From Atrina japonica (Eukaryota > Mollusca > Bivalvia > Pterioida > Pinnidae), in NCBI GenBank assembly GCA_030159075.1, contig BROG01000239.1, positions 399,001-463,000 on the forward strand: DNA of 64,000 nt, written 5' to 3'. A program made the position numbers and the translations under genes. Positions 23,252-40,230 of the stretch are shown piece after piece. Numbering within the stretch: position 1 is the stretch's first letter; the number at the start of each line of letters is the position of its first letter. Below the pieces are notes generated by a model. That model did no database searches. It saw only the letters and a program-made list of their open reading frames with translations, and was not told the DNA's origin.

Positions 23252-25590
23252 AGTAGTTATGCGTTATGCCAGGGCATGCTCTTCTTATGAATGTTTTGTA
23301 AATCAAGTATAGTCGTTTGCTTGACTTCAAAAGTCTTCTTAACTGGGTGTCGATGGTGATGCGATACTATTCCCTCCGCATAGACTAAACAGAAAAATAA
23401 TTTTCTGGAAGGTGGGCGAATAGAGACATAAGCAAACAAACAAATGAATGAATAAATAAATAAAATGACAGTTGACAAATAAATTATTTCCCACTCTCAT
23501 TTACCCAAGGCACAAGAAATGCATTTGATTTAACCAAATATTTGTAGATACGAAATCATAACGGACAAAACAGTTCGAAGTTTGATCCAAAATCCCATCT
23601 GACTACTAAAGGTTAGAAACAATACCACAATAAAATTCAACTTCCATGCAATCTAATTATTTTGTTCCAATCATCGATAGAATGTCTAAACGCAGTATGA
23701 AAATAGTAGTTATTTTATATATTAATCACTAATTCATATTGGTCTAGTATTACATATTTTACACTGCGTGTATTTATCCAATTATAGAATTTATATGATA
23801 TCGATATTTATTTTATCAATTAAATATTCCATTTGAACAGCATTTTATCTAATAAATATATTAGCAAACAATTAAGAACGCATGCCTGTTGATTGTTGAT
23901 TCTAAATTACTGAAACTAACTTTTTTGTGACGTCACTCAATAGGGTTCTGTTTCAAAGACAAATTACGAAATCACTATTGTCGCTTAGTAAAAGTCAACT
24001 AGGCATACATGTACATGTACATGTATTCATTATTAAATTATTTACTGAGCCTATAGCACATGTATTGTATATTTCAAATAATGTTAACAAAATGCTTAAT
24101 TTTGTTGGTTTGCTTATTTGTTTTGTTATTCGATCAACAATATCCGGGATCGGAATTCAAGAACTATCAAAATGTAACCATGTATCTAATGACCATGCAA
24201 AGTTGTTTACACGCCCAGTAAATCCATTAGATTTAAAAAGAAGGCTGATTAAGATTATAAGGTGACTATAGATATACAGGCTTTATAACCGGTATAGGCA
24301 AACGGCGTCGCGTGGTTAATAAAAATGTATGTTTTCTTGTTTATCAGATTAAATGTCATTGGGTGAAGAATATGATATAAATCGGATTAATAATTTAATG
24401 AACACCATTGAGATTATCGGAAGCTTATTCCTTTAATCTAACAAAAAGAAGACCTCTTAATACTGGGGCTCCACACGGAATACATCGGGTCTTTGTTGTT
24501 TCTTGATTTGAGGCTTACCAACTGCACATGTTGAAAACATGTACTTTTAGATATAAGTTGGTAATTCTTCACCCGTGACATGTTATCAGAGTGAAACTCT
24601 TTTAAAATTGTGATATAATATTCAATTACGCCGTTTCGCTGAATTTCCTTGTATTAAATTTCTTTTTAAACTTGCTGATGGACAGGAAACTGACGTGCTA
24701 AATAATTAGATACAAATTATTCAAGGTTGATCGTAAATCGATGTTTAAAGTGCAACTTTTTTATTGAACACTGATGCAAGACACGAATACTTTATTCGAT
24801 GACGATTTCACAGTGTCTAACGGTAAAATGATATTGTTGCGGAAATTACAGAAAAAAACAGCAAAAGTAAAATTCGTTTTAAATCAAAAATTTTGATATG
24901 ATTCTTTTCTTTATTTCAAATGTGTTGTACGCCTCGCCAAATATTATCCACAAACTCAGAGAGAGTCGAAAGCGTAATAATTATCTGTTGATAAATCATT
25001 GTAAAATATTAAATAAAAAATGGAAGCAAAATTGAGTGCTTTAGAAAAATACTTTTTATGACTTTTTACAGAAATTGAAAATGTAGAATAGCTTTTGATG
25101 CATTTTTCCCTTTTTCATAGAAAAGTAGAAAAAGAGAAAATTATAAGAACTAAGCGTGATTGTTTCTGACGCAAGGCACCACATTCAGTCCCATTCAGTA
25201 CGTGGGCCAAGTTATTCATGTAGGTAAATGAGGAACTGAGACGTTCCAATACATTTGACCTTGGCGCAATTGTCTCCTCTACAAGCTATGAATGGGGCGC
25301 GAAAGAACATCTAGCTGTTATCCACAATGGGCGGTAATTAGTAAGTAAATATCAACACATAACATGGTCTTACATATGAAACTTACACCTATAATAACAA
25401 ACTATCACTGCAATCAGCTGTTGATTTCCTGGAGGGAAAATTACCATAATCCACATATATACCCTGTGCTACTTAAACCTCTGATAATTGAATAATCACA
25501 TTTGGTGAACATAAATATCTGTTTCCATTATCACAAATATATGAAGGGTCAGCATTTCGCTGGAAAATACATATTAATTACCGTGAAACC
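23252..25590. other. Unassigned AT-rich sequence
   Basis: About 2.3 kb with no gene recognised. (TACATG)n-like GTACATGTACATGTA lies at about 24009. The 112-codon frame at 23927-24265 has no family motif. Confidence 0.45.
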
Positions 25591-25591
25591 T

Positions 25592-25764
25592 CAATATACA
25601 TAGGTCACCTAACTGACTGACTCAAAGTGGTGTGATTATAGTAAGGTGTTACAGTGGAGCCCCTGCTATAAAGGTCACCTAACCGACTGACTTAAAGTGG
25701 TCTGATTAATGAGTGGTTACTCCTAGACGGATGTAGGAATAAAATTAAGTTTTGGCCTTGTGTG
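25592..25764 (+). repeat. R3 tandem pair and R4 block
   Basis: GGTCACCTAACTGACTGACT, then CAAAGTGGTGTGATTA, is followed about 74 bp later by GGTCACCTAACCGACTGACT and the same continuation. The part between, CAGTGGAGCCCCTGCTATAAA, has a relative with TATAAAGACCACC at 46762-46880. R4 (GTGGTTACTCCTAGACGGAT, TTTTGGCCTTGTGT) follows at 25712-25764. Confidence 0.6.
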
Positions 25765-25775
25765 ACAGTTTATAC

Positions 25776-25910
25776 AGAAAATATAACAGATACCAAAGTA
25801 TTAATCTCCAGGATGTGTAGGAGACAATATACAAATCTGGTGACAATTCATTGGACAAAGACCGACCTCTGCAAATCCAGACGTGGGATAAGGTGCCATG
25901 GAGGAGTAAG
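25776..25910 (+). repeat. R1 interspersed repeat copy
   Basis: Colinear blocks: AGATACCAAAGTATTAATCT, GGAGACAATATACAAATCTG, GACCTCTG, and the core AAGGTGCCATGGAGGAGTAAG. The end beyond GGAGTAAG is missing. Confidence 0.8.
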
Positions 25911-26292
25911 ATGTATAAAACCAGCGTTTTAGTTTTGCAGGAAGCGGCAAAAACAATGCTCAATACGATTGTTTCTGCCAATAAGACTTCACTTTAACTC
26001 TATTTTAAAATAGATGTAGAGTTTCAAACAAAATTGGTAATGATACCGAACGCTCTGACTGTCAGTTTTCCTAGTGACACTTTGAGTCGAGGCCTGAACA
26101 CCATTGTCTCTGGCTAATTTAAGTATTCTATGAATGGCAGAAATTGGGCAGAAATATTCATAAATGTCACCTAAGAATGATTCAAACTGTGTTTGAGAAA
26201 CACTATGGCATTCGCCATTGTTCTTCACAATAAGACTATTTGCACATCTTATTTTTTCGTATTATAATGAACTTTGAGTTTTGATTATCCAT

Positions 26293-26387
26293 TGGTACTT
26301 GTTTATGTTTACTTGTTACTGTATACGTAGTAGTAAAAGTAGAAAAAAATCGAAATTATTCTTTTGGTAAACACAGCTAATGCACCT
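26293..26387 (+). mobile_element. MITE-T copy 4 (3' end only)
   Basis: About 95 bp matching the right end of MITE-T: TAGTAAAAGTAGAAAAAAAT, CGAAATTATT, then GGTAAACACAGCTAATGCAC-CT, followed by an intact TTAA at 26388-26391. The 5' part is missing. Confidence 0.75.
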
Positions 26388-26391
26388 TTAA

Positions 26392-27230
26392 CATTCAATC
26401 TTTGCCAGTTTAAAATGTCAAAATAGTTTGTTCTTGTAAACTAAGCCTACTGTGATTCCATTAGTCTGTGATACATACGATAGCTTGACCACATGTAACG
26501 TTCTCATTGACTTAATTACAATCTTGTGTCATCAGTTAGAGCGCTCGCCATATCGACCAATCCTTATGACGTAATTTCCGCTTCTGTCTCATGTCTCTCT
26601 GATATATAGCGGGATTGTAACAGTAACTTATGATCATTGATACAATTTGGTCTCTGTTATTGAATATCAAACAAATAGTTAACACAGCGACACACTGAGA
26701 GAAGAAGGATCCCACGTGTCTGTTCAAACCAGATGACCATGAAACTGATGACTTGATTCCCATGGTGTTGAAAATGAACATGAGACATCGTGTCTGTCCG
26801 GCTAATCAGTTACGGATGTTCAGTTTAGAATAATTAATACATTCTTAATTACAAATGAAAGCTATAATTATAACCAGCTATAACTTATTGTTGTTTTTTT
26901 TTGTCAACACCGTGACGTCACAGAATGTAATACATGCAGAATTACTGTTGCATTTGCACAAATTATATCCATCATACGTTGATATATTCTTGTTTCTAGT
27001 TTTGCAGCACAAAATATTTATGAAGCCTATTACAAACATAGATATGATAGTGAATTAATTAATCAATTGATAATGAATTTAAGGTGTTAAATAAGATAAG
27101 TAAGATGTTTTCGAGAAACACTTTATTCACAAGAGCAAAGTCGTTTCTGAAGATTTTAAAGTCCATGGAAATATCGCCCGAATGTTGTTCGTAATCGAGT
27201 CCATGCGAGATGTTCATAATACACCTAAAT
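26392..27230. other. Unassigned AT-rich sequence
   Basis: CAGTTAGAGCGCTCGCC at about 26535 resembles a tRNA A box, but no B box follows at the right distance. The frame at 26536-26781 (minus) is unrecognised. Confidence 0.45.
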
Positions 27231-27231
27231 A

Positions 27232-27668
27232 TTAGTTAGGACAAACACGGACTTCTGGAATTCTAGATGTGTGATCAGGTGTCATGGAGAATCAAGCGTT
27301 CCCGGTAGACCGGTTACCCCACCCTGGATACAGTCAAATTGAAATGAAATATGTAAGGTATAAATCCTCGTCACAATTGGTACAGATGACTCAAAAAACT
27401 CTACCGGACAGGTAACTCAACATTTCATTAAGTGAATAAGTAAAGTTATAAAAATCACAGACATCAAAGTATTAATCTTCAGGAAATTCAGGCGACAATA
27501 TACTAATCTAGTGAACATTGGACAAAACACGAACATATGAATATACAGAGGTGGGATCAGGTGTCATTTAGGAGCAAGTATCGCCTGTTTACCGATCACA
27601 TCCGCCACGAGTCCACAGTCAATTAAAATGAATTAAGAGAGGAATAAATCATCGTCACAACTGACACA
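27232..27668 (+). repeat. Two R1 copies in tandem
   Basis: The copy at 27232-27430 has AGGACAAACACGGACTTCTG, GATCAGGTGTCATGGAGAAT, GACCGGTTACC, CAGTCAAATTGAAATGAA and CAGGTAACTCAACATTTC. A second copy starts about 17 bp later (27447-27668: ACATCAAAGTATTAATCTTC, GGTGGGATCAGGTGTCATTT, CCACAGTCAATTAAAATGAA). Both extend past the core into a 3' half also present at 28.9 kb. Confidence 0.75.
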
Positions 27669-27836
27669 AGGTCATTATATCGAAGGTAAAATTTGCGGAA
27701 CGTTGATATCAAACGCGATTCCTGATATGTCTGTGTCAAATACTTTTCAGTAAGTAATTTGTCCCTGAATATGAAATGTTCCTATGTTGAACTCACGCTG
27801 CAGTATCGAATCATTTGCAATCATATTTCGGGATTT

Positions 27837-27972
27837 TTTTTCATTTTTGAAAAACATCGAATATACATTCAATGGCTCATGGAAAAAATTCTGTGCTGCA
27901 CGAAGTATTGCACATTGAATTTTTTTCCATGACTCATTGCATGTATATTCAATGTTTTTCAAAAAATGAAAA
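27837..27972. mobile_element. Foldback element, ~55-bp arms
   Basis: The left arm 27837-27891 (TTTTCATTTTTGAAAAACAT ... CATGGAAAAAATTC) is complementary to 27917-27972 with about four mismatches. The short centre also has TGTGC/GCACA. The frame on the minus strand (27747-27962) is read through the arms. It is a MITE-like hairpin; no target duplication was found. Confidence 0.87.
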
Positions 27973-28783
27973 GCATTTTAATATATATATTTATATATAT
28001 TACCATTTTCTGTGAATCTGTAGTTAACTGGATACGAAATTTATTCTATAAAATTGACTTTTCAGGGGACTTTTTCATATGACGTATCAGCTAAACAGCT
28101 GTGTGTCAAGCATTGAATATAAATGTAACCGGTCTGTATACTGGTAATCATTGAAGGAAATAACAGTTGATATGTAAATATAACTACTTTAAAGTGGAAA
28201 ATTGACGATTAGAACGTATGACGTATATCATAAATATATTAATTAAATTCAACCAAAGACTCGAGTTCTTTGATGGGAACAAAAATGTTTCAAATTGATG
28301 AATGGCCAACAAACTAAAGAACAGAAAAAAGGTATGATTTGCGATTTTAGATTTTTGGACCAGAAAACAATATCTGATCAACTTGCAGTTCATAAATAAC
28401 AACTTTCATTGACAATGATGGGCTACGTCTGACTTCGCATTCGAAATTAATCGCACTCGACTTTTTATATTATGAGTTTGCTGGGTTTTTTTTAGTGAAT
28501 TATGCAAAGTTAGTTATCGCCGTCCCTATAAATTTTGCATTTAAATTAATGAATATCCGGATTTTAATTTGCTAGATATTACAAACTTCCTACGTCCATT
28601 TGATAGGTTCCTTTATATTATCCCAAGACATAGCATTTTTGTGTGATTTTGAACTATTAATAATGGTATGAATTTCAATTACAAGATGTTATTCTGCATT
28701 TCTTAATCCTTTCCATACTTAATATTGGAATATTTTGGAAAGATCGAACCAAAGTGGTATTCGTTTTTAATTAATATGTAGTA
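27973..28783. other. Unassigned AT-rich sequence
   Basis: No gene or repeat recognised. Confidence 0.5.
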
Positions 28784-29025
28784 ATCACAGATACGAAAGT
28801 AGTTATCCTATAAAGACCATAGACAATTATACAAATCTGGTGAATATTCGACTAAAGCGGACCTCTGGAAATCTAAAGGTGAGATCTGGTGCCATACCGG
28901 AGTACGCATCCCCTGTTGACCGGTCACACTCGCCACAAATTCATAGTAAAATTGAAGTGAGGAACAAATCCTCAGCACAAGTGGAAGAAACAACAAATTC
29001 TATCGAACAGGTAACTCAACATTTC
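28784..29025 (+). repeat. R1 interspersed repeat, longest copy
   Basis: Blocks in order: TCACAGATACGAAAGTAGTT, TATACAAATCTGGTGAATAT, GCGGACCTCTGGAAATCTAA, GTGCCATACCGGAGTACGCA, TCCCCTGTTGACCGGTCACA, AATTGAAGTGAGGAACAAAT, CCTCAGCACAAGTGG and GAACAGGTAACTCAACATTT. It is the most complete R1 copy here. The CCCCTGTTGACCGGTCACAC block is one I recall from oyster repeats. Confidence 0.82.
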
Positions 29026-31704
29026 CTGTACTGAAACAGGACAATCAAAAACTGGCATCTTACACATCGATAATCTGTGGAAAACACGTTTAAAGGTTTA
29101 ATTATCAGAACTGCTTTGTCATTCCTTCTATAGCATAAGTTTAAATTTATGACTCTTCTCGTATAGCGACTGATATCTTTACATAATTGAATCATTCTCA
29201 GCGAGGTTCCAATAACAACAAAACTGTATTAATTTGATTATACAAATCAATATTAAAGGACTGTTGTGACGACATATTAAGACTTGAATACTCATTTACC
29301 GCAAACACTTTATGTACAAACCGAGACAGATATACATAATTGTCTCGCCAGTCTTTTAAATGGAGCATGAAAATCTTAAATGTATTTGAATTCATTATCT
29401 AACCAGTCTTCACAATTTCACGATTTCTCTCTTTTTTCCGATAACAGATCTGTTTTAAAACATATTTCTAGTGTCATATATTAATTTATGGATTATGGAC
29501 ATAGTAGATCTTACAATTCGTCGTTTAAAAATCAATTAAAGAAAAACTTGTAAATTTAGAACTACCTGGTTTCTGCTATTATTTAATTATATGTCGATTA
29601 AGATGAAATACACGTATACACATTAAGTCTATTTCATATTGAATCCATTCATTTATTAAAATCAAAACGATGGATGTGCGAATTAATTCAGATTTGTCAA
29701 TAAATGAAAAAATAATTATTTTTTAGGTTTTCGATTTCTTCTTGTATCACAAAAATGTTATTACATTTTAATTCAAAGAATAGTCCTAGTACGGTATACA
29801 GACTCTTAAAATTGATTTACACCCTAGCCCTTTGAGATATATATATCGGTACGACATCTGGATATAAATACCTTCTAATAACGATAGCAATCTCATTTCT
29901 GTCTGAAGTTTGTTTTCTGACAAATCATCGGCCAACTTTGTGCACCGAGTAAACAACAGTTAATGACAAGATTTCAATACCGTCATTCAGTTACATACAA
30001 ATTGTAACAATATTGGTCCTCAAATCAGAGGGGTTGTCATATTTCATTGAAGTTAAATTAACTGAAAAAAATTATCGATGTAAAACTAATATCATGTGTC
30101 TCGTTTGAGCAGTGCAATTACAATTAACGTTTTGATTATATTTAATAACTCTCCCTGGATGTCCCTATTTTAGTCATTCAGTCTAAGAGACATCAGAGCA
30201 TGAAAGGTAAAACCGGTCCTTTTCACCACATTCACGTGGTGGTGGTTTTATTAAAAAAGATGAAAGTGTTACTTCCTGTTCCTTTCTCTAAAGTGCATTC
30301 CACTGAAACAGACTTTAGCGTTGGTTAGTGCGGAAATTTGTGTGGGAAGATTAAAAAAACTCGCCTTCGAGACAAAAGGTATTTTACACTGTACCGTCCG
30401 AACCTAATTCATGTCACTGCGTTCGTCTGGTTGTTTGTCTTAAAATAATGGCACCTGTATTGTATGCGCAGTCTCTTTATATGTCATCAGTATGTACATT
30501 TCGTGCATAATATGTTTTGATAATAACATTCGCATTTATATTTTGAAATTCTCTGTATAAAACAGAAAATTAAGTCACAGGACGGGAATGGCAACATACA
30601 TTTTATTGTCCTCCGCACTCGCTAATCACACTTTTGAGTAACACATTGCAAACCTTTCAAGGACCGAAGCACTGGTTTTAAGATTTGGAATGAGGCTATT
30701 TGAGATCAATGCGAACACGCTATCAGCCACCTACGATAAATTTTCAAATAAAAGTTAATAAAACTCAGAAATTGGGTGTAAATGTGATTTCAAAGCCAAT
30801 ATATTCGGTTCATTAAGATACCTATACACAAAATTTTACATCTCTGATAACAATTTAATGATTAAAATGTTGTCATATTAACTATTGTTGCAGATTAAAT
30901 TATTTCTCCATTTTTTTTCCCTTCGGGCACGGCATGCAACACTGTTTTTGTACGTAGCAGACAAAGCAGAACAAGAGATACTATCAGTACTGTAATTATG
31001 TGTAAAGTACGCGTCGGCGGTGAATTAATAGAAACAACAAATATACCTCATCTTCTTATATTTTGGCACAAATTCACTTTTGGGTGATTATGCATAATCT
31101 GAACGACAGACGTAGAAAGATCTATTTTCTCTTTCTGTATCTGCAACAAAAAGAGTCTAGTACGACTACAAAATGTCAAAGATATATCAATGTGTCAAGT
31201 TTAAATGCTTAGAAAACCTAATTGTCGCATCTCCAGCAACAGCGAACTAAAGCAGAGTTCTAGATTCAGAAACACACGTCAAATATATGACGTTAAAGTG
31301 ATATAATTAATCATTGTCCTACAATACGCATCAGGTTCCATCAATGAAAAACGGTTAAACATTATTGTTGTTGTACCTGATATATAAATTTGGTTTTGTT
31401 GGGTTTTCAGCAAGTGTGTTCGATTGTACTTGTGTATTAAGCCAGACTCACTGATTTCCAAATATACGACGGTAACCAGGGATTTTATATCATGGAATAA
31501 AAATATCTTACCACGGCATCAGTTAGATGTAATCTTAAGGTTTTATTCGAAATGGAATTTCTGTGTTGCTATTACCCTGAATACCATCCCGAACCAGGCA
31601 TTTTACCAGACTAAACGTATTTATCCAACTTTTTAATTTTTTTTTTATAAATCATACTTAGGAATTACGACGTCTTGTTAAAATGTGTATGTAGACCTTG
31701 TTAA
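29026..31704. other. Unassigned AT-rich sequence
   Basis: About 2.7 kb with no gene. A short hairpin lies at about 30207-30250 (TAAAACC/GGTTTTA outside CACCAC/GTGGTG). Confidence 0.5.
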
Positions 31705-32053
31705 AGGGGCATTGGCTGTGTTTTTCTAAAAAGAATTATTTCCCTCATTACTACTTAGATCGATATACAATGACAAATAAAAGATATACAGAGGCAAAAT
31801 AAATCGGGTTTTTTATTTTGGTGAAAACTGATGGCGAAGCCCAGATTGGCAATTACTCACTTGCAATTGATTAATTCAACTTTACTATTTGTATATGCAC
31901 ACCACACTAGGCCTGACCTTTTTTTCACAAAATATATAGAAATATAAGATTTTCTTGTATATAGCTCTTATTAATTATTGTTCATTAGTTTAAAGCTGAA
32001 AAAGTAGGAAAAATCGAAATATTATATTTTATATAAACACATCTAATATCCCA
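31705..32053 (+). mobile_element. MITE-T copy 3 (349 bp, intact TTAA on both sides)
   Basis: TTAA at 31701-31704 and 32054-32057 bracket AGGGGCATTGGCTGTGTTTT ... AAACACATCTAATATCCCA. The interior is colinear with copies 1 and 2. This copy fixes the target duplication as TTAA and the unit length at about 349 bp. Confidence 0.9.
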
Positions 32054-32071
32054 TTAATCGTTTGCACTTTT

Positions 32072-32225
32072 GGATGTTGTTTTACGCCACACCCAACACA
32101 CAACATCCGGGTATAATGTATCCAGAAAGCACCTGCTGTCCGCCAATAAACTTTCTCAAATAATCATCTTTGGTTCCAGCGATACTCTAACCCATGTTGA
32201 CTATAAATGTGAGACTTCACGATTG
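32072..32225 (-). mobile_element. SINE-B copy 4 (degenerate)
   Basis: The plus strand reads TTTTACGCCACACCCAACAC, then CCGGGTATAATGTATCCAGA, AAGCACCTGCTGTCCGCCAA and TAAACTTTCTCAAAT. This matches the reversed SINE-B body and tail, with the B-box region (GGTTCCAGCGATACT) decayed. It lies 15 bp after a MITE-T copy. Confidence 0.7.
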
Positions 32226-33437
32226 ATAGATCGAATCTGCCACGGACCCTCCCTCCATCTAGACCTTGGTCATGATGTACCATATACAGTGTGAATAGAC
32301 GGCACAATTTTTATCCTGCCTCATCACATTTCCATTGATTTGAGCAAGAAAATGGTAAGACTGTAAGGCAAACTCGACTATTGATGGCAGTTAAATGCCT
32401 CCGTATACTTAATTCAAATCTAAAGGAAAAAAACGATAATAAATTACCTTGTATTTATTCATAGGGGTATTGTGCAATTTTTCAAAGCATTGCCTTACAT
32501 ATCTACCTATCATCAAAGCAGAATGACTTAATTGCAGGACAGCTTACTGAAACCAATTTTTTACCCAGCTCCCTCACCACCAGCCCTCTCTCGTCTCTAG
32601 AAAAAATAACAAAGTTTCAGTTTTATCAGTCTTTTCGAATTTAAAAGGTCGATACAAAAAAATTAAAATCCATGATTAAATACCTTTACATTAACCGACA
32701 CGCGTTTAATGATTTCCTTCGAAAATCCGTGTGGGTCTTTTTGTCTGCCCTCATCTACATTCAATTCTTTCCTTTTATTGTGATGTTTCTCATTAATTTT
32801 ATATATTTCTTTTCAACCAGTTAAGGAATACCTCATTCAAGTTTGGACACAGCTACCTCGTGCTATGTGACATGTATCGTTTTAATTCATTTGGTTTTAT
32901 AAACTTCATTTGTGTGGTGTGCGAGGCTTTAACTATAATTATAATATATGAGCAACGCCTGTGTGTTTACTGTTCAAATGACTGAACGCCTGTAGAATTC
33001 AAGAGCGTATTTATTTATTTGTATATATTGTGGGTATCTGAACGATATCTGTATTCGTAAGTGCCTGCGTGTATAGGGAAAAAATATGTTTGTTATCTAA
33101 AACCTTGCCAATGGTAAATCAGAGTGTCACGTGTAAATGTTTGGAAAAAAAAATGACAAACCGACATCAGTACCAAGAACTATAAACAGAATCCTAAAAA
33201 AAAAAAAAAAAGGAACTATTTCCGTAAAACTGACAAAACGGATCACAAATTACATGAAATATTACACTATCGCAGTCTCTCATCCATGAATAACAGTTAG
33301 GAACAGACACAACGACCTTTAAGAGCCTAAATCGCTCACCCAAGTAAACTTTTTCTCCCATATTCACGGAGTTCTCCTCATAATTAGTGCAAAATGATCA
33401 GCCTGCCATCCACATGGGGTGGATTACAAGCTACACG
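32226..33437. other. Unassigned AT-rich sequence
   Basis: No gene recognised. An A15 run lies at about 33197-33211. Confidence 0.5.
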
Positions 33438-34092
33438 CTATATGACGTCACAATACAATTTATGACGTGACACTTCTGTGAGCTTCCAGAATGCAGTAAA
33501 TATCTAAATGTAAGACATAACTCAGATATGCGTAGATATATTATATAGACATGCTGACCATGAGTATATCTACAAAGACATATATTTAAGAAATGGAAGA
33601 AAAATATTCAACCCCTACCTTGAGGGTATGATAAAGGAATATCTATCCTCGGGATTGATAAACCTTCGGCAAGCTTCAGTTTTGTCACTTACCCTCGAAT
33701 TGAGATTCCGGTGTCATGCCCTCAAGGTAGGGGTAGATTTTATTATTTCCCATTGTTCCAGATTTTTTCATCATTTTAAAAGGGAATTTAAAAGGTTCAT
33801 GCATTATGACGTCAGAATACAATTTATGATATAGGGTGTCTTTGGTGTCTAAAATGCAGTGCATAGTGTCATATTTTGTTTGCGTAGATCTACATATAGA
33901 ATCCAAATGTGTTGAAAACATGGGAGAAAAATAATCAACCCGTACCTTGGGGGTTTGACAAAGGAATCTCAATCCTCGGGATATGATTCTTAATCATAAA
34001 TCCTCAATAAAACTCGGGTTTTTCATTCAAGAATCTTAAACTCTGATTGAGATTTCTTTGCCATAACCTCAATATAGGGGTTGATTCTATTA
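33438..34092 (+). repeat. R5: duplicated unit, each copy ending in a foldback
   Basis: Unit 1 (33438-33737) and unit 2 (33800-34092) share ATATGACGTCACAATACAAT-like sequence, a GAATGCAGTAAATAT-like block and a terminal foldback. Foldback 1: AACCCCTACCTTGAGGGTAT (33609) pairs with the reverse at 33713-33737. Foldback 2: AATCAACCCGTACCTTGGGG (33935) pairs with CCTCAATATAGGGGTTGATT (34069-34088). The unit is about 300 bp and the units are diverged (roughly 329-364 bp apart depending on the block compared). Confidence 0.72.
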
Positions 34093-34325
34093 CTCAGTCA
34101 AATACTAGTAACAATTGTAACTAAATATTTTACAGATATCTTGCCTTTACAAAATATATCATGACATTTGAGAAGTTTAGCAGACAGACAATATTTCTTA
34201 CGATACCATCGTGTTTTCTATATTACGTTTTAGGTTACACCTATGTCTTTGCAAATCTCACTGGACATTCGAAACACTTTGCAGGCTACGATTTGATCTT
34301 ACTCATTCTCGAAGTGCTTTGTATA

Positions 34326-38900
<4,575 letters not shown>

Positions 38901-38912
38901 TATATATATATA

Positions 38913-39006
<94 letters not shown>
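38901..39006. repeat. (TA)n microsatellite, 106 bp
   Basis: TA repeat with one TC interruption near 38913. Confidence 0.95.
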
Positions 39007-39010
<4 letters not shown>

Positions 39011-39659
39011 TCGTCGTTTTACTGATTTGTTGAAATTAAATATCGTTGAAATTAGAACATGTTTGTAAAGGAATTACTATAAATTATTGTGGTTTCAACG
39101 CTATATTGCTAATATTATTAATTATGATAAATGATACATTAACAAGTTTGTGTAATTTGATCGAAATAGTGTCAAGTAACCACCATTTGAATTAATAATT
39201 AAATAGCCTATTCTACTTCCTCATTTTAAAGAACTGTTGAAATTCAGTGCCATTACTTTGCATACCTCTACGTATTCAATATACGTAAATCGCAATTCAA
39301 TTTATTTTTTGTATTTTGAAGGTCATTATCTTTGAAATTATAAGTGAACATTAATTTTCCGCTTGAAGAATAATAACATGCAAAGAATAAATCAGATTAA
39401 TTACTTAAAAAAACATCGAAGAATCTCCGTACATTTTGTCATATTTACATATATACAACGTTTAAGCAAATAAACGGTACACAGAAAATACAAACATATT
39501 TACAAATCTATTATATATTATGATAACGTTGAGAAGTTTCATGAATCATTGTAGTACACTAACAAAAATATGTAGGTTTATAAGAATATTTCCTGATCAG
39601 AAATCGATAACCAAATAGTATTTAAGGATGGGATGATAAAGGATTATTCCTTTCGGGGC

Positions 39660-40230
39660 CTTCTTTATGTTGATACATGTGATATATTTTGTAATTTTCC
39701 AAAGAGTTTTTATATTGTTAGACAGGAAATGTTGTTTAAATTCTTGGTGTTTCGTCCTGGTGTTTTCTCTAAATAAAATGAAAGTCGTCTCCGATTTTGC
39801 CAGAGGTTGCAGAATATTTCATTCCTGTCAATATTTTTCCATCTTTCGACTTCAATGGGTAATCTATCATTAATGATTTCACTTTTATCATTTGCTAACT
39901 TTTAAATTGTAAGTTTTCAATCTAGAAGTTAACATAAGACATTATCATTCTGCCTTATCCTTTAAAGTATCCAAATAATTTTCAAACCCAACACCTCTTT
40001 GAAAATTCTGTAACAGACGCCTTTTTGGTGACTCTTCCACATTTGATTTCCATTTTGGCCTAAATTGATCTAAAAGATTTGAGTGAATATAATTCTTTAA
40101 CCGTTTTATATCTATATTTCCTTGTGCTTCCCAAACATAATTTAGACCACATTCATTTAAAATCTTTAACACATATTCAACCCATTGATTACGTTCATTT
40201 TCAATTTCATATTTACATCAAAGAACCTTG
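39660..40230 (-). pseudogene. Decayed retrotransposon ORF, C-terminal part
   Basis: The minus strand from about 40230 reads CKYEIENERNQWVEYVLKIL, then NECGLNYVWEAQGNIDIKRL, LLDQFRPKWKSNVEESPKRR and GFENYLDTLKDK, stopping at 39945. After a frameshift it resumes as RLPIEVERWKNIDRNEIFCN (about 39854-39795), shifts again around KIGDDFHF, and continues as EFKQHFLSNN. The order (CGL-VW, W---L--S--G, GFE-YL, then LPIE--RW-NI-R---C--C and GDE-H) is a C-terminal segment I recall from animal LINE-type reverse transcriptase proteins. An in-frame stop precedes it and at least two frameshifts break it. No start or reverse-transcriptase core is visible. It is unrelated to the fragment at 19.9 kb. Confidence 0.72.

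Noticed and set aside
26522..26600. SINE-B head from CAGTTAGAGCGCTCGCC
   Set aside because: No B box or SINE-B body follows.
29821..29900. TATA-box promoter at GATATAAATACC
   Set aside because: In sequence this AT-rich the motif is expected by chance and no transcript or gene follows.
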